DNA of 64,000 bases from Aureispira anguillae (GCF_026000115.1 NZ_AP026867.1:6983001-7047000); one strand, 5' to 3'. Shown: positions 38,858 to 48,198, numbered from the stretch's first letter. The notes: generated by a model not told the origin, from the letters alone. Translations and numbers: made by a program.

Positions 38858-40477
38858 ATGAGCAATCATAATAACGAAACTTTTGTTTTTGACGGAAAAA
38901 CCAAGTTGTTTACCATTGTTTTGATGGTAATTGGTGCCGTCTGTTTGGCTTGGTCCTACATGAGCGGTCCAGAAAGTATGCATCATATGCGTTTTTGGAC
39001 GAATTACTTGCATAACTCTGTATTTTTTACAGGGATAGCATTCGCCGCAGTCTTATTCTTAGCTGCACATGCTTTGGCATGGGGTGGATGGGTTGCAATG
39101 TTTAAACGTATTCCTGAAGCAATAATGAGTTTCTTGTCTGTAGGAGCTGCTTTATTTTTAATCTTAGGAATCGCTATTTATATGAATGCAGAAGGTACAG
39201 AATTATTGTACCTATGGAATAACCAAGATTATTTAAATGTTGAAAGTCCAAATTTTGATCCGTTGGCTTTTCACAAATCTGCTTTCGTTAATCCTACTTG
39301 TTATTTACTAACAGTTGTTGTTGTCCTAATTTGGTCTTTCTTTGCAGTGATGTTCAGAAAAATTTCAATTAACGAAGACACAACTCCTTATACTGTTACT
39401 ACAGCAAATTCAGTACCAGATAATGTAAGAAGAAACCGTATCTATGCCGCAGCATTTTTGCCAATTGGTGGTTTTTCTAGTGCTTATGTTATTTGGCAAT
39501 GGATTATGTCTGTTGATACGCACTGGTACTCTACTTTATTTGCTTGGTATGCTACGGTATCAATGTGGGTAAGTATGTTGGCTGTGACCTTTATGATGAT
39601 TATTTTCTTAAAATCAAAAGGTTTGTTGCAGAAGTTTAACGATGAGCACATGCACGATATTGGAAAATATATTTTTGGATTTAGTGTATTTTGGACGTAC
39701 CTATGGTTCTCTCAATTTATGTTGATTTGGTATGCAAACAACGGTGAAGAAACTCAATATTTCTTCTTGAGATTTGAGCAATTTAAAGTAGTATTCTTTG
39801 CTAACTTGTTGATGAACTTTGTAGGACCTTTCTTCATCCTTATGATGAATAGCTCTAAGCGTACCTTAGGTACCCTAGGTTTTGTAGCTGGTTTAGTATT
39901 TTTGGGACACTGGTTGGATTTCTACCAAATGATTAAGCCTGGTGTTTGGTACAACTATGAGCATGCTCAACATTTGTCTCATGCTGGTCATGACGATCAC
40001 GCTCCACATGGTGACAATACTTACCATATAAACGAAGCGCCTAAAGCAGTTTTGACAACTTACCAAGATGACCAACATGGTGAAGAGCATCACGATGCAC
40101 ACGATCATAGCGATCATGCAGCAGATAACCACGATGCACACGATCATAGCGATCATGCAGCAGATAACCACGATGCACACGGTCACGACCATACTGCGCA
40201 CGATAATCACGATGGACATGGACACGATGCTCATGGACACGATCACGCAGAACACGCACATGACGATCATGGACATCATGCAGAGCCTCAGTTCTTGATG
40301 GGAGTACATTTCCCAGGAGCATTGGAATTAGGAACATTCTTAGGATTTTTAGGATTGTTTTTATTTGTAACCTTTACTTCTTTGAGTCGTGCATCATTGT
40401 ATCCACCTAATGATCCATACATATTGGAGAGTGAGCATTATGATACTGGTATCGGACCAGAAAGAGAGGCTCATTAA
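38858..40477 (+). CDS. actF: Alternative complex III subunit ActF with His-rich insert
   Basis: 539 residues of an ActC-like membrane subunit with about ten helices (FDGKTKLFTIVLMVIGAVCL at the start; IYAAAFLPIGGFSSAYVIWQ; a last helix at about 490-510). Between the last two helices lies a His/Asp-rich stretch at about 375-475, made partly from two identical 13-residue units (HDAHDHSDHAADN) encoded by a 39-bp tandem repeat. It is presumably a flexible metal-binding loop; which metal is unknown. In the family, ActF pairs with ActC in the membrane but does not bind the iron-sulfur chain. Confidence 0.92.
   Translation: MSNHNNETFVFDGKTKLFTIVLMVIGAVCLAWSYMSGPESMHHMRFWTNYLHNSVFFTGIAFAAVLFLAAHALAWGGWVAMFKRIPEAIMSFLSVGAALFLILGIAIYMNAEGTELLYLWNNQDYLNVESPNFDPLAFHKSAFVNPTCYLLTVVVVLIWSFFAVMFRKISINEDTTPYTVTTANSVPDNVRRNRIYAAAFLPIGGFSSAYVIWQWIMSVDTHWYSTLFAWYATVSMWVSMLAVTFMMIIFLKSKGLLQKFNDEHMHDIGKYIFGFSVFWTYLWFSQFMLIWYANNGEETQYFFLRFEQFKVVFFANLLMNFVGPFFILMMNSSKRTLGTLGFVAGLVFLGHWLDFYQMIKPGVWYNYEHAQHLSHAGHDDHAPHGDNTYHINEAPKAVLTTYQDDQHGEEHHDAHDHSDHAADNHDAHDHSDHAADNHDAHGHDHTAHDNHDGHGHDAHGHDHAEHAHDDHGHHAEPQFLMGVHFPGALELGTFLGFLGLFLFVTFTSLSRASLYPPNDPYILESEHYDTGIGPEREAH
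40091..40168 (+). repeat. 39-bp tandem repeat, two perfect copies, in actF
   Basis: Units at 40091-40129 and 40130-40168 are identical and encode HDAHDHSDHAADN twice. A partial, diverged third unit follows. The surrounding codons repeat His/Asp in a looser pattern. Confidence 0.85.
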
Positions 40478-40568
40478 TACTGAATTTTTTCTAGCTATTG
40501 GTTAGTAATTATAAGACAACGAATATTTTAATTCAAAGGTTTTACCTTTTTTAAACAATATAAAAGAG

Positions 40569-42023
40569 ATGGGATTTATAATCGGGGCATTATGTGTCAT
40601 TTTATTGGCCGTATTTATAGTGCAAGTAGGAAAAGCTAGAGAACTAGCTTCTATCGTACGTAACGACCCAGCAGAACAAGATGAAATCAATAAGTTCCAT
40701 GCAGGATTAGGTATGGTGTTTATGGTTACCTTTCTAACTGCATGTGTGGTATCTTTTATCTACTACATACCAACTACCTTAGGGTGGGGACCTAATATTG
40801 CTGCTTCTAAGCATGGACCAGAAGTAGATTATTTATTTAATCTTACTTTATTTTTTACTTCTATTGTATTTATCCTAACACATATCGCATTATTTTGGTT
40901 TGTTTGGAAATACAAAGGGAAGCAAGGTAAAATCGGCCTTTACTGGGCACACAACGAAACATTAGAGATGGTTTGGATGATTATTCCTTCTGTTGTAATG
41001 ACGTTTTTGGTTGTTGGTGGTCTACAGGCTTGGAATAAAATCATGTTGGATTTGCCAGAAGACGCTGTTAGTGTTGTTCTTCCTGAAGAAGAAGGAGAAT
41101 ATCTAGAAATTGAAGCAACTGGTTCTCAGTTTTTGTGGTTCTTGCGTTACCCAGGTCGTGATGGTAAAATTGGAACAAAATATTTTACTCAAATCAATAG
41201 TAACAATCCTTTGGGACAAACTTGGACCGATGAGAAAAACATGGATGATTTCATGACTACTGAAATCGTTCTTCCTGTCAACAAGCCTGTAAGAGTTCGA
41301 ATCACTGCTCGTGATGTATTGCACAACTTTTACATTCGTGATATGCGTGTCAAAACAGATGCGGTTCCAGGGATGCCTACCTATTTTAACTTTACTCCAA
41401 CTGTAACTACAGATTCTATGCGTCGTCGTTTGAGCAAGGAGCCTTCTTGGCAAGTACCTGACAAAAATGATGATACTAAGCAACGTTGGGAAACGTTCCA
41501 CTATGAATTGGCTTGTGCAGAGCTTTGTGGAAACGGACACTATAGTATGAGAAATCTTGTTAAGATTGTTTCTGAAGAAGAATATTTGGCTTGGGTTGAT
41601 GCTCAAGAAGGTGGTAAATTAGAAGAAGTTGTTGATTCTGTAAACAACGAAACTATTTACCAATATGTACCAGGTTCTGTTAAGTCTCAATACTTCTCTA
41701 AGGTACACAACCAAACGGATAACGATCCTTTGAAAGGTAAAACAGCTGATTTTGAAAAATTGGTTGAAAACAAGCTTCGTGTAAATGTATACATGGACAA
41801 ATTAAAAGAAATGAGAAACAATGCAGAGCTAGGTTCTGCTGATTATACAAATGCAGAAGCTGCAATGGCAAAAATCCAACCACTTTTGAAAGCGGTTCGT
41901 TTGTCTCAATCTGTAGCAGAATCTAATACTAAGTTGGCAGCGGCTAAAGCAATTGCTGATGCTGTAAAACCAACTCCTGTAGTTCCAACTCCTACAACTG
42001 ATACAACTAGTACAGAAGGATAG
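40569..42023 (+). CDS. coxB: Cytochrome c oxidase subunit II (CuA-containing)
   Basis: 484 residues. Three N-terminal hydrophobic segments are visible (about 1-20, 50-70 and 85-112), and a fourth helix of the subunit II hairpin lies at about 130-155. The periplasmic cupredoxin domain follows with the CuA ligands Cys316, Cys320 and His324 in CAELCGNGH, plus the upstream HNFYIRDMR. There is no CXXCH, so this is an aa3-type, not caa3-type, subunit. After the CuA domain comes an unusual charged tail of about 130 residues (about 350-484) ending in a Pro/Thr-rich stretch. It is the seventh gene of the operon. Confidence 0.93.
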   Translation: MGFIIGALCVILLAVFIVQVGKARELASIVRNDPAEQDEINKFHAGLGMVFMVTFLTACVVSFIYYIPTTLGWGPNIAASKHGPEVDYLFNLTLFFTSIVFILTHIALFWFVWKYKGKQGKIGLYWAHNETLEMVWMIIPSVVMTFLVVGGLQAWNKIMLDLPEDAVSVVLPEEEGEYLEIEATGSQFLWFLRYPGRDGKIGTKYFTQINSNNPLGQTWTDEKNMDDFMTTEIVLPVNKPVRVRITARDVLHNFYIRDMRVKTDAVPGMPTYFNFTPTVTTDSMRRRLSKEPSWQVPDKNDDTKQRWETFHYELACAELCGNGHYSMRNLVKIVSEEEYLAWVDAQEGGKLEEVVDSVNNETIYQYVPGSVKSQYFSKVHNQTDNDPLKGKTADFEKLVENKLRVNVYMDKLKEMRNNAELGSADYTNAEAAMAKIQPLLKAVRLSQSVAESNTKLAAAKAIADAVKPTPVVPTPTTDTTSTEG

Positions 42024-42085
42024 GAGTAAGTGTAGAAAAGAAAATAGAAGAAATTATAAATATTAATAGTTAAATATAAGCTATC

Positions 42086-43939
42086 ATGGCAAATATTAAT
42101 ATCGTAGAAAAAGAATTAGAGCATGGCGGACATCATGGGGATCATGGTCACGACGACCACGGACATCATGGTGACAAGTATCAGTCTTCATTTGTAGACC
42201 GATACATCTTTAGCCAAGATCATAAAACTATTGGCAAGCAATTCTTGATAACAGGGATTATTTGGGCAATTATTGGTGCAGGGATGTCAATCATTTTCCG
42301 TTTGCAATTAGGTTTTCCTGATGCAGATATGGCATGGTTACAACCCTTATTAGGAGGATGGATTAATATTGATCCTGTTAGTGGTTTAGGTAAATTAGAT
42401 CCTGATTTTTATTATGCATTGGTAACGATGCATGGTACCATCTTAGTATTTTTTGTATTAACAGCTGGTTTGTCAGGAACATTTAGTAACCTCTTAATTC
42501 CATTGCAAATTGGAGCTAGAGATATGGCATCACCAATGATGAACATGTTGTCTTACTGGTTCTTCTTTTTGGCTGGTTTTGTTTTATTGATTTCTTTATT
42601 CTTGAACACTGGACCATTCTCTGGTGGATGGACAGGTTACCCTCCTTTATCTGCTTTGCCACAGGCATCTGATGGATCTAAAGCTGGAGCAACATTATGG
42701 TTGATCTCTTTAGTATTCTTTGTTGTATCGGTATTGTTAGGAGGTATTAACTATATTACTACGGTACTAAATATGCGTACCAAAGGAATGGGAATGTTTA
42801 GAATGCCATTAACAGTTTGGGCATTTTTGATCACTGCAGTTTTAGGTTTGTTATCTTTTCCAGTAGTAGCGTCAGGCTTTTTTATGTTGACTTTTGACCG
42901 TGTAATGGGAACTTCTTTCTTCTTGAATGAAATCTATGTTGCAGGAGAGGCTTTAACAACTAGAGTAGGTGGTTCTGCTATTTTGTTCCAGCATTTGTTT
43001 TGGTTCTTAGGTCACCCAGAGGTATATATCATTATTTTGCCTGCAATGGGTTTGGTATCAGAAGTACTATCTGTAAATGCTCGTAAACCTATCTTTGGTT
43101 ATAAAGCGATGGTATTTTCTATCTTAGCAATTGGTGTATTGTCTTTCTTAGTATGGGCGCATCATATGTATATGTCAGGAATGAATCCATTTATTGCAAA
43201 TATCTTTGTATTGTTTACTTTGATTATTGCAGTACCTTCTGCGGTAAAAGTATTTAACTGGATTGCAACAATATGGGGAGGTAACTTAAGAATTAATTCT
43301 GCTTCTCTATTTTCTATAGGTTTTGTTTCGATGTTTATTTCTGGTGGTTTGACAGGTATCTTCTTAGGAAATGCTGCCATTGATATCCAACAACACGATA
43401 CCTACTTTGTAGTAGCGCATTTCCATGTTGTAATGGGGGTTGCTGCATTCTTTGGAATGTTTGCTGGTATCTATCACTGGTTCCCACGTATGTACGGTCG
43501 TTTTATGAATGAGACGATGGGTAAAATGCATTTCTGGGGTACATTGATTGGAGCTTATGCTATCTTTGGACCTATGCATTATTTAGGTATGGCTGGTGTA
43601 CCTCGTCGTTACTATCGATTTGATGGATTCCAAGCATTTGCAGAGTTTGAAGGTTTGAATCAATTTATTACAATTGCTGCTATTTTAACCTTTGCTGTTC
43701 AATTCTTGTTTGTAATTAACTTCTTCTATTCTATTTATAAAGGAAAGAAACAAACAGAAATGAATCCTTGGGGAGCGACAACATTAGAATGGACTGCTCC
43801 TATTGATGCTGGACATGGAAACTGGGAAGGAGAAATTCCTGAAGTACACCGTTGGCCTTATGATTTGGGTCGTCACGGAAGAGAGTTTATCCTTCAGACA
43901 GAGCCTTTAGCAGAAGGAGAAATTGACGGAGGACATTAA
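42086..43939 (+). CDS. coxA: Cytochrome c oxidase subunit I
   Basis: 617 residues with twelve or so membrane helices and the invariant ligands: a low-spin heme His in TMHGTILVFF, CuB and proton-path residues in GHPEVYI, WAHHMYMSG, and QHDTYFVVAHFHVVMG. This is the catalytic subunit that reduces oxygen at the heme-CuB site and pumps protons. The N-terminus, before the first helix, holds a His-rich stretch (about 13-30) like those in ActC and ActF. It follows coxB in the operon. Confidence 0.96.
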   Translation: MANINIVEKELEHGGHHGDHGHDDHGHHGDKYQSSFVDRYIFSQDHKTIGKQFLITGIIWAIIGAGMSIIFRLQLGFPDADMAWLQPLLGGWINIDPVSGLGKLDPDFYYALVTMHGTILVFFVLTAGLSGTFSNLLIPLQIGARDMASPMMNMLSYWFFFLAGFVLLISLFLNTGPFSGGWTGYPPLSALPQASDGSKAGATLWLISLVFFVVSVLLGGINYITTVLNMRTKGMGMFRMPLTVWAFLITAVLGLLSFPVVASGFFMLTFDRVMGTSFFLNEIYVAGEALTTRVGGSAILFQHLFWFLGHPEVYIIILPAMGLVSEVLSVNARKPIFGYKAMVFSILAIGVLSFLVWAHHMYMSGMNPFIANIFVLFTLIIAVPSAVKVFNWIATIWGGNLRINSASLFSIGFVSMFISGGLTGIFLGNAAIDIQQHDTYFVVAHFHVVMGVAAFFGMFAGIYHWFPRMYGRFMNETMGKMHFWGTLIGAYAIFGPMHYLGMAGVPRRYYRFDGFQAFAEFEGLNQFITIAAILTFAVQFLFVINFFYSIYKGKKQTEMNPWGATTLEWTAPIDAGHGNWEGEIPEVHRWPYDLGRHGREFILQTEPLAEGEIDGGH

Positions 43940-44013
43940 TAATAAAATATTTATCTAAGATCAGTTTGTACTTAGGTATAAGCTGATCTTGGAAACATAT
44001 AAATATCAGAAAG

Positions 44014-44913
44014 TTGGCAACAACAGACAATAATACGATAAGTATTGGAAGTTTTTTGAAACAGAAGATCAATGATTATAAACTTTTAGTAAAACTAAAG
44101 TTGTCATTATTAGTGGTTTTCTCAGCCTGTATAACCTTTTTATTAGGGGCAAATGACTATTCTTGGCAAGCACTAGTAGTACTTGGATTAGGAGGTTTCT
44201 TTGTTACAGGAGCTGCAAACGCACTCAATCAGGTTTTGGAAAAAGATTATGATAAACTAATGAAGCGGACAGCTGACCGTCCTGTAGCAACAGGACGTAT
44301 GGAAAGTTCGGAGGCTGTTTTGATAGCAGGCTTATTAAGTGTAGCAGGATTGTTATTATTGGCTACTTTTAATCCGACCACTGCTGTATTAGGAGCTTTA
44401 TCTTTGATTTCATATTCTTTTATTTATACGCCCATGAAACGAGTATCACCAGCCGCTGTTTGGATTGGTGCAATACCTGGGGCATTACCAATGTCTATTG
44501 GTTGGGTAGCAGCAGGGAATGGATTAGGAGCTGAGGCTTTGTTTTTGTTTAGCATTCAGTTTTTTTGGCAATTCCCTCATTTTTGGGCAATCGCATGGGT
44601 TGCATACAAGGATTATTCTGACGCAGGATTTTATTTATTGCCTTCTAAGAAAAAAGACGGTCGTGATAAGAGCACTGCTATGCAGACGGTATTCTATGCC
44701 GCTTGTTTACTCCCTATGAGTATTTTGCCTTTTTATTTTGGCATTTCGAGTTATATTGCTTGTTGTGTAATGTTAGTAATGGGAATTTTTTACTTAACTT
44801 ATGCGATCAATTTATATCGAAAATGCACCGATCAAGCAGCACGAAAGCTTATGTTTGCATCATTTGCTTATTTACCTGTTGTTTTGATTGTTTTAGTTCT
44901 TGATAAAATTTAA
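44014..44913 (+). CDS. ctaB: Protoheme IX farnesyltransferase (heme O synthase)
   Basis: 299 residues from a TTG start, the only reasonable start because no in-frame ATG precedes the conserved core. Nine or so membrane helices and the UbiA-type motif NQVLEKDYDKLMKRTADRP are present (about 70-88), followed by a second Asp-containing loop (KDYSDAGFYLLPSKKKDGRD). The enzyme adds a farnesyl group to heme b to form heme O, the precursor of heme A for the oxidase encoded around it. The next gene starts 4 bases after its stop. Confidence 0.93.
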   Translation: MATTDNNTISIGSFLKQKINDYKLLVKLKLSLLVVFSACITFLLGANDYSWQALVVLGLGGFFVTGAANALNQVLEKDYDKLMKRTADRPVATGRMESSEAVLIAGLLSVAGLLLLATFNPTTAVLGALSLISYSFIYTPMKRVSPAAVWIGAIPGALPMSIGWVAAGNGLGAEALFLFSIQFFWQFPHFWAIAWVAYKDYSDAGFYLLPSKKKDGRDKSTAMQTVFYAACLLPMSILPFYFGISSYIACCVMLVMGIFYLTYAINLYRKCTDQAARKLMFASFAYLPVVLIVLVLDKI

Positions 44914-44917
44914 TACT

Positions 44918-45496
44918 ATGGAAATGGTGGCATCTCCAAAAAGAATAAGACGGATACACCCAAAGAAATTTGCTTTGTGGACGGCTATTGTAAGTATACT
45001 AATGTTCTTTTCAGCATTTACAAGTGCTTATATTGTTCGTAAAGCAGCAGGAAATTGGCTTTCGTTTCCAATTGTTGAAGAGTTTTTTTATAGTACAGGG
45101 GTAATCTTGTCTAGCAGCATAATTTTGCATGTTGCTTACAGAGCTTTTGTTAATAAAAACTATCAACTATATAGAATCTTATTAACAATAGGGTTCATCT
45201 TAGGAATTTTGTTCGTATCCTTGCAATATGCAGGATGGCTAGCACTTAATCAAAAAGGTATTTTTATCTATACCAACCAATCGAGTAGCTTTTTTGTAAT
45301 GCTAATTGGTACACATGCGCTGCATGTAATTGGTGGGATCACTGCTTTGATGATTAGTTGGATTTATGCCATGAAAAAAAATACCTTGGAGTGGACTCCT
45401 AAAGGACAACTAAGATTAGAGTTAACATTTACTTATTGGCATTTTGTCGATGTTTTATGGTTGTATTTGTTGTTGTTCATTTGGACACAGCAATAA
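44918..45496 (+). CDS. Cytochrome c oxidase subunit III-type protein (short)
   Basis: 192 residues from ATG 44918; an earlier TTG in frame would overlap ctaB. Five membrane helices are visible (about 20-40, 55-75, 85-105, 120-143 and 168-190). Motifs are HALHVIGGITAL and the C-terminal TYWHFVDVLWLYLLLF, typical of heme-copper oxidase subunit III. It is a structural subunit of the oxidase. A longer subunit III-type gene follows at 45552, so the operon carries two versions, as is common in Bacteroidota. Confidence 0.9.
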   Translation: MEMVASPKRIRRIHPKKFALWTAIVSILMFFSAFTSAYIVRKAAGNWLSFPIVEEFFYSTGVILSSSIILHVAYRAFVNKNYQLYRILLTIGFILGILFVSLQYAGWLALNQKGIFIYTNQSSSFFVMLIGTHALHVIGGITALMISWIYAMKKNTLEWTPKGQLRLELTFTYWHFVDVLWLYLLLFIWTQQ

Positions 45497-45551
45497 ACAA
45501 GCATACTTTATAAATAAAAATTAATATTCATATAAAATTAAAGTCGTAACA

Positions 45552-46559
45552 ATGGCAACTGATACTGTTCACGAAATTGAAAACGAAATCGGAATGGAAG
45601 AATTGTGGGAAGGAGGAGACTCTCCATTCCGCTCAGAGTATGGGAAGTTAATGATGTGGTATTTCCTATTATCTGATGCTTTCACTTTTGCAGGATTCCT
45701 TATTGCTTATGGATCTTTGCGTTTTAGTATGGATGCGTGGCCTATACCTGATCACGTATTTAGTACTGCTCCTTTTGGAATAGAAGGTGCTCCTCTTATT
45801 TTTGTTACGTTTATGACGTTTGTACTAATCGTAAGTTCTGTAACAGTACTTAGAGCGGTACAAGAAGGAAAATTAGAGAATGTAAATGGAGTCGTGAAAT
45901 GGCTAGTGATTACGATTATAGGAGGTGGTATGTTCTTGGGCTGTCAAGCTTGGGAATGGACAAACCTTATAGCTGTAGAGGGGGTAACTATTTATAACAA
46001 TCCTTTTAGCTCAGCGTTAGATAATGGAGAATATGTATCTTTAGCAGAGGCACATCAATTGAATCCTGAGTTGGAGAAAAAAACAATGATGGTTGATGTT
46101 CACACAGATAAAGGTCATACGCAAGAAGCATTGCCTTATTTGTACGACGCAGCTAACGATCAAAAATATTTTGAAAAATTTGACCATCACTATTTCCATA
46201 GACATGGAGGTGAAGCGCCACACAAAGCAGTGGGCGAAAGTTTTGAAATAGGCGATCCTTATTTGATTGCTTACCAAAATGGGGAGTATTTCCCTGGTGC
46301 TTACAAAACAGCAGGTACCTTGATGGCAGAAGACATGGGACCAACAGCATTTGGTACTTTATTCTTCTTTATTACTGGATTTCATGGATTCCATGTATTT
46401 TCTGGATTAATTATTCTATTGGTTATTGCCTTAAACTCTTGGTCTGGTTTCTATAGAGTGCGCAACAATGGGCATGTTATGGTCGAAAAAGTAGGTCTTT
46501 ATTGGCATTTTGTAGATTTGGTATGGGTATTTGTATTCTTGGCTTTTTACCTATTATAA
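45552..46559 (+). CDS. coxC: Cytochrome c oxidase subunit III-type protein (long)
   Basis: 335 residues. The five-helix subunit III fold is interrupted by a soluble insertion of about 120 residues (about 130-255), which is rich in His, Glu and Tyr (FDHHYFHRHGGEAPH). The C-terminal part is canonical (GFHGFHVFSGLIILLVIAL, GLYWHFVDLVWVFVFLAFY). Subunit III stabilises subunit I. The insertion lies between membrane helices, probably on the periplasmic side; its role is unknown. Confidence 0.9.
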   Translation: MATDTVHEIENEIGMEELWEGGDSPFRSEYGKLMMWYFLLSDAFTFAGFLIAYGSLRFSMDAWPIPDHVFSTAPFGIEGAPLIFVTFMTFVLIVSSVTVLRAVQEGKLENVNGVVKWLVITIIGGGMFLGCQAWEWTNLIAVEGVTIYNNPFSSALDNGEYVSLAEAHQLNPELEKKTMMVDVHTDKGHTQEALPYLYDAANDQKYFEKFDHHYFHRHGGEAPHKAVGESFEIGDPYLIAYQNGEYFPGAYKTAGTLMAEDMGPTAFGTLFFFITGFHGFHVFSGLIILLVIALNSWSGFYRVRNNGHVMVEKVGLYWHFVDLVWVFVFLAFYLL

Positions 46560-46616
46560 TCAACAAACAATAATCAGAAACGATAATTAGAACATAAATA
46601 ATAAATTATATATATC

Positions 46617-47051
46617 ATGGGACATTCACATGGGCTAAGTGTTGAGGAGCAAAGAAAAGAGGATATAAAGATTGGAACCAAAGGGTTTTGGATTCTACTA
46701 TTGGTAACATTTGCAGAGGTAGGAGTTGCTTTATTTACTAAAGAATTACTTCCTGGTTCTATTGTACGACTAATTATGATCGCACTAAGTTTGTACAAAG
46801 CTTATTATATTGTTAGTATCTTTATGCATCTTGGTGCAGAGGTAGGAGGTTTTGCTGCTACAATTGTATTGCCAATGACTTTGTTAATTTGGGCCGTTAT
46901 TGCTTTTCTTTGGGAAGGTGATTATGCTCGAAATAATCGTAATTATGTAAAAGATGCACGACCAGGTGCTGAAATGCCTGCTCCAGAGTCTTCTAAAGCA
47001 ACAAGTATGAAATCTACAGAAGAATTGTCTAAGCAATTATCTTTTAGATAG
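46617..47051 (+). CDS. Cytochrome c oxidase subunit IV-type protein
   Basis: 144 residues with three membrane helices (about 23-42, 47-70 and 78-98) and the family pattern around GFWILLLVTFAEVGVALFTK and VSIFMHLGAE. The N-terminus begins MGHSHG, a small His motif like others in this operon. It is an accessory membrane subunit and the last gene of the operon, followed by a strong terminator. Confidence 0.88.
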   Translation: MGHSHGLSVEEQRKEDIKIGTKGFWILLLVTFAEVGVALFTKELLPGSIVRLIMIALSLYKAYYIVSIFMHLGAEVGGFAATIVLPMTLLIWAVIAFLWEGDYARNNRNYVKDARPGAEMPAPESSKATSMKSTEELSKQLSFR

Positions 47052-47075
47052 ATCTACCATAAATTTTGGTTATTT

Positions 47076-47112
47076 AAAAGTGTTCTAAGTAAGCCTTAGA
47101 ACACTTTTTTTG
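47076..47112 (+). terminator. Terminator of the ACIII-oxidase operon
   Basis: 13-base arms (AAGTGTTCTAAG.. / CCTTAGAACACTT) with a short loop, directly followed by a T run. Confidence 0.88.
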
Positions 47113-47425
47113 TTTTTAGGCTATGAACTTCAACCAAAGTTGTATTACTTTTGTGGTCACAACAATGGATATTGGTATTGGGAGCTCTATAAGATTGTGT
47201 GTTTAAACCTGAAGAACTACTAGTTGATAATGGACAATGATTAGTGGTATAAAATCAAATCGTTTAACCTTGCACACAATGAGTTTCATTGTTCCTTATT
47301 GTCATGAGGGAAATTGGTGGTACTTAGAGCACCTTATCGTTAAATAATCAATTTTATAATTCAGTACTCCACTATAAAATCAGCGGAGTATTAATAATTA
47401 AAACAGAACATTAATTTTATTCAAT
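47113..47425. other. 313-base gene-free region before the SCO-like gene
   Basis: No reading frame of note. A TACTTTTG string at 47156-47163 fits a -7 box without a clear -33 partner. The 14-base string CGGAGTATTAATAA (47384-47397) also occurs at 3028-3041 upstream of the TolC-type gene. Confidence 0.4.
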
Positions 47426-48103
47426 ATGTCTGAAAATAAGAAAAACCCTGTTGCTGCCATTGTATTTGTTATGTTTGTAATTGTATTTCCTATTGTAACT
47501 GTTTTCTTTTCAAAAAAGGGACTTGACAAATACAAGGGGATACGAAGTGAAATGCAATTTCTTAAAGACTCTATTCGAGTCGATTTTGATCATTTATCAA
47601 CTTATTATAATTCGAACTTAAGCAATGAATTGGTACGTGGTAAACTAGTTGTAACAGGTTTTTGGTCTGCTCATTGCCAAGAGGAAATAACAGAATTTAT
47701 AGATTCTCTAAAAGCTTTTCGTAATAATTTTAGAAGAGAAGATCAAGGAAAACTGCTTTTTGTAATCCATACCGATGATTTCTCTCAGGATTCAACTTGG
47801 TCTTTGGATCCTTATCTAGACGAATGGAAGGTGGATACGAACAAATGGAAATTTGCAAAAGGTATATCAAAAGAACGGTATCGTATAACGAATGGCAATA
47901 GCTGTTCGACTATAACAGTTCTAGATGGACGAGTTAGCAAAAAAGATGATTCGGGAGATTATAAAAATGGACCTTTGTTGTGCGATCATTACGATCTAAA
48001 AGATAAAGAAGCTGTTGAACAACTATTGAGGCACATAGCGCTTATTATGCCTGTCAAAGCCAGAAAAAAGATAGAATATAAAGCAGACGAAAAATTGTAT
48101 TAA
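47426..48103 (+). CDS. SCO-like thioredoxin-fold protein lacking the copper-binding Cys pair
   Basis: 225 residues with one membrane helix (about 9-28) and a periplasmic domain. Its layout recalls SCO1/SenC copper chaperones for cytochrome oxidase: a strand, then FWSAHCQEE at about 79-87, a helix, and a segment resembling the Asp-rich loop (LDPYLDEWKVDTNKWKFAKG, about 117-140). The CXXXC copper site is not present; only one Cys (84) remains in that position, preceded by His. It may be an assembly factor with a different chemistry. The position between oxidase genes and DUF420 supports a role in oxidase biogenesis. The family call is by fold pattern and context. Confidence 0.6.
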   Translation: MSENKKNPVAAIVFVMFVIVFPIVTVFFSKKGLDKYKGIRSEMQFLKDSIRVDFDHLSTYYNSNLSNELVRGKLVVTGFWSAHCQEEITEFIDSLKAFRNNFRREDQGKLLFVIHTDDFSQDSTWSLDPYLDEWKVDTNKWKFAKGISKERYRITNGNSCSTITVLDGRVSKKDDSGDYKNGPLLCDHYDLKDKEAVEQLLRHIALIMPVKARKKIEYKADEKLY

Positions 48104-48135
48104 ATTTCTTAAAACCATTACTTCGTGCAAAATCG

Positions 48136-48198
48136 CATTAGATTGATTATTAGTATCTTAACAGCTAGAAGGTTATCTTTTTGATAATCAATCTAATG
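48136..48198. other. Long perfect inverted repeat between the SCO-like and DUF420 genes
   Basis: 15-base perfect arms (CATTAGATTGATTAT / ATAATCAATCTAATG) enclose 33 bases. No T run follows, so it is not a clear terminator. It could be an RNA-processing or stabilising hairpin, or a protein site. Confidence 0.5.

Noticed and set aside
40091-40168. CRISPR-like direct repeat
   Set aside because: Two adjacent in-frame 39-bp copies without spacers, inside a coding sequence.
39893-40337. Two long minus-strand frames opposite actF
   Set aside because: They are the reverse reading of the His/Asp repeat region and give low-complexity Met/Val/Ile or His/Arg strings. The plus strand is a clear ActF.
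41103-41606. 167-codon minus-strand frame opposite coxB
   Set aside because: Antisense to the CuA domain; no independent support.
40569-42023. caa3-type oxidase subunit II
   Set aside because: No CXXCH in the C-terminal extension.
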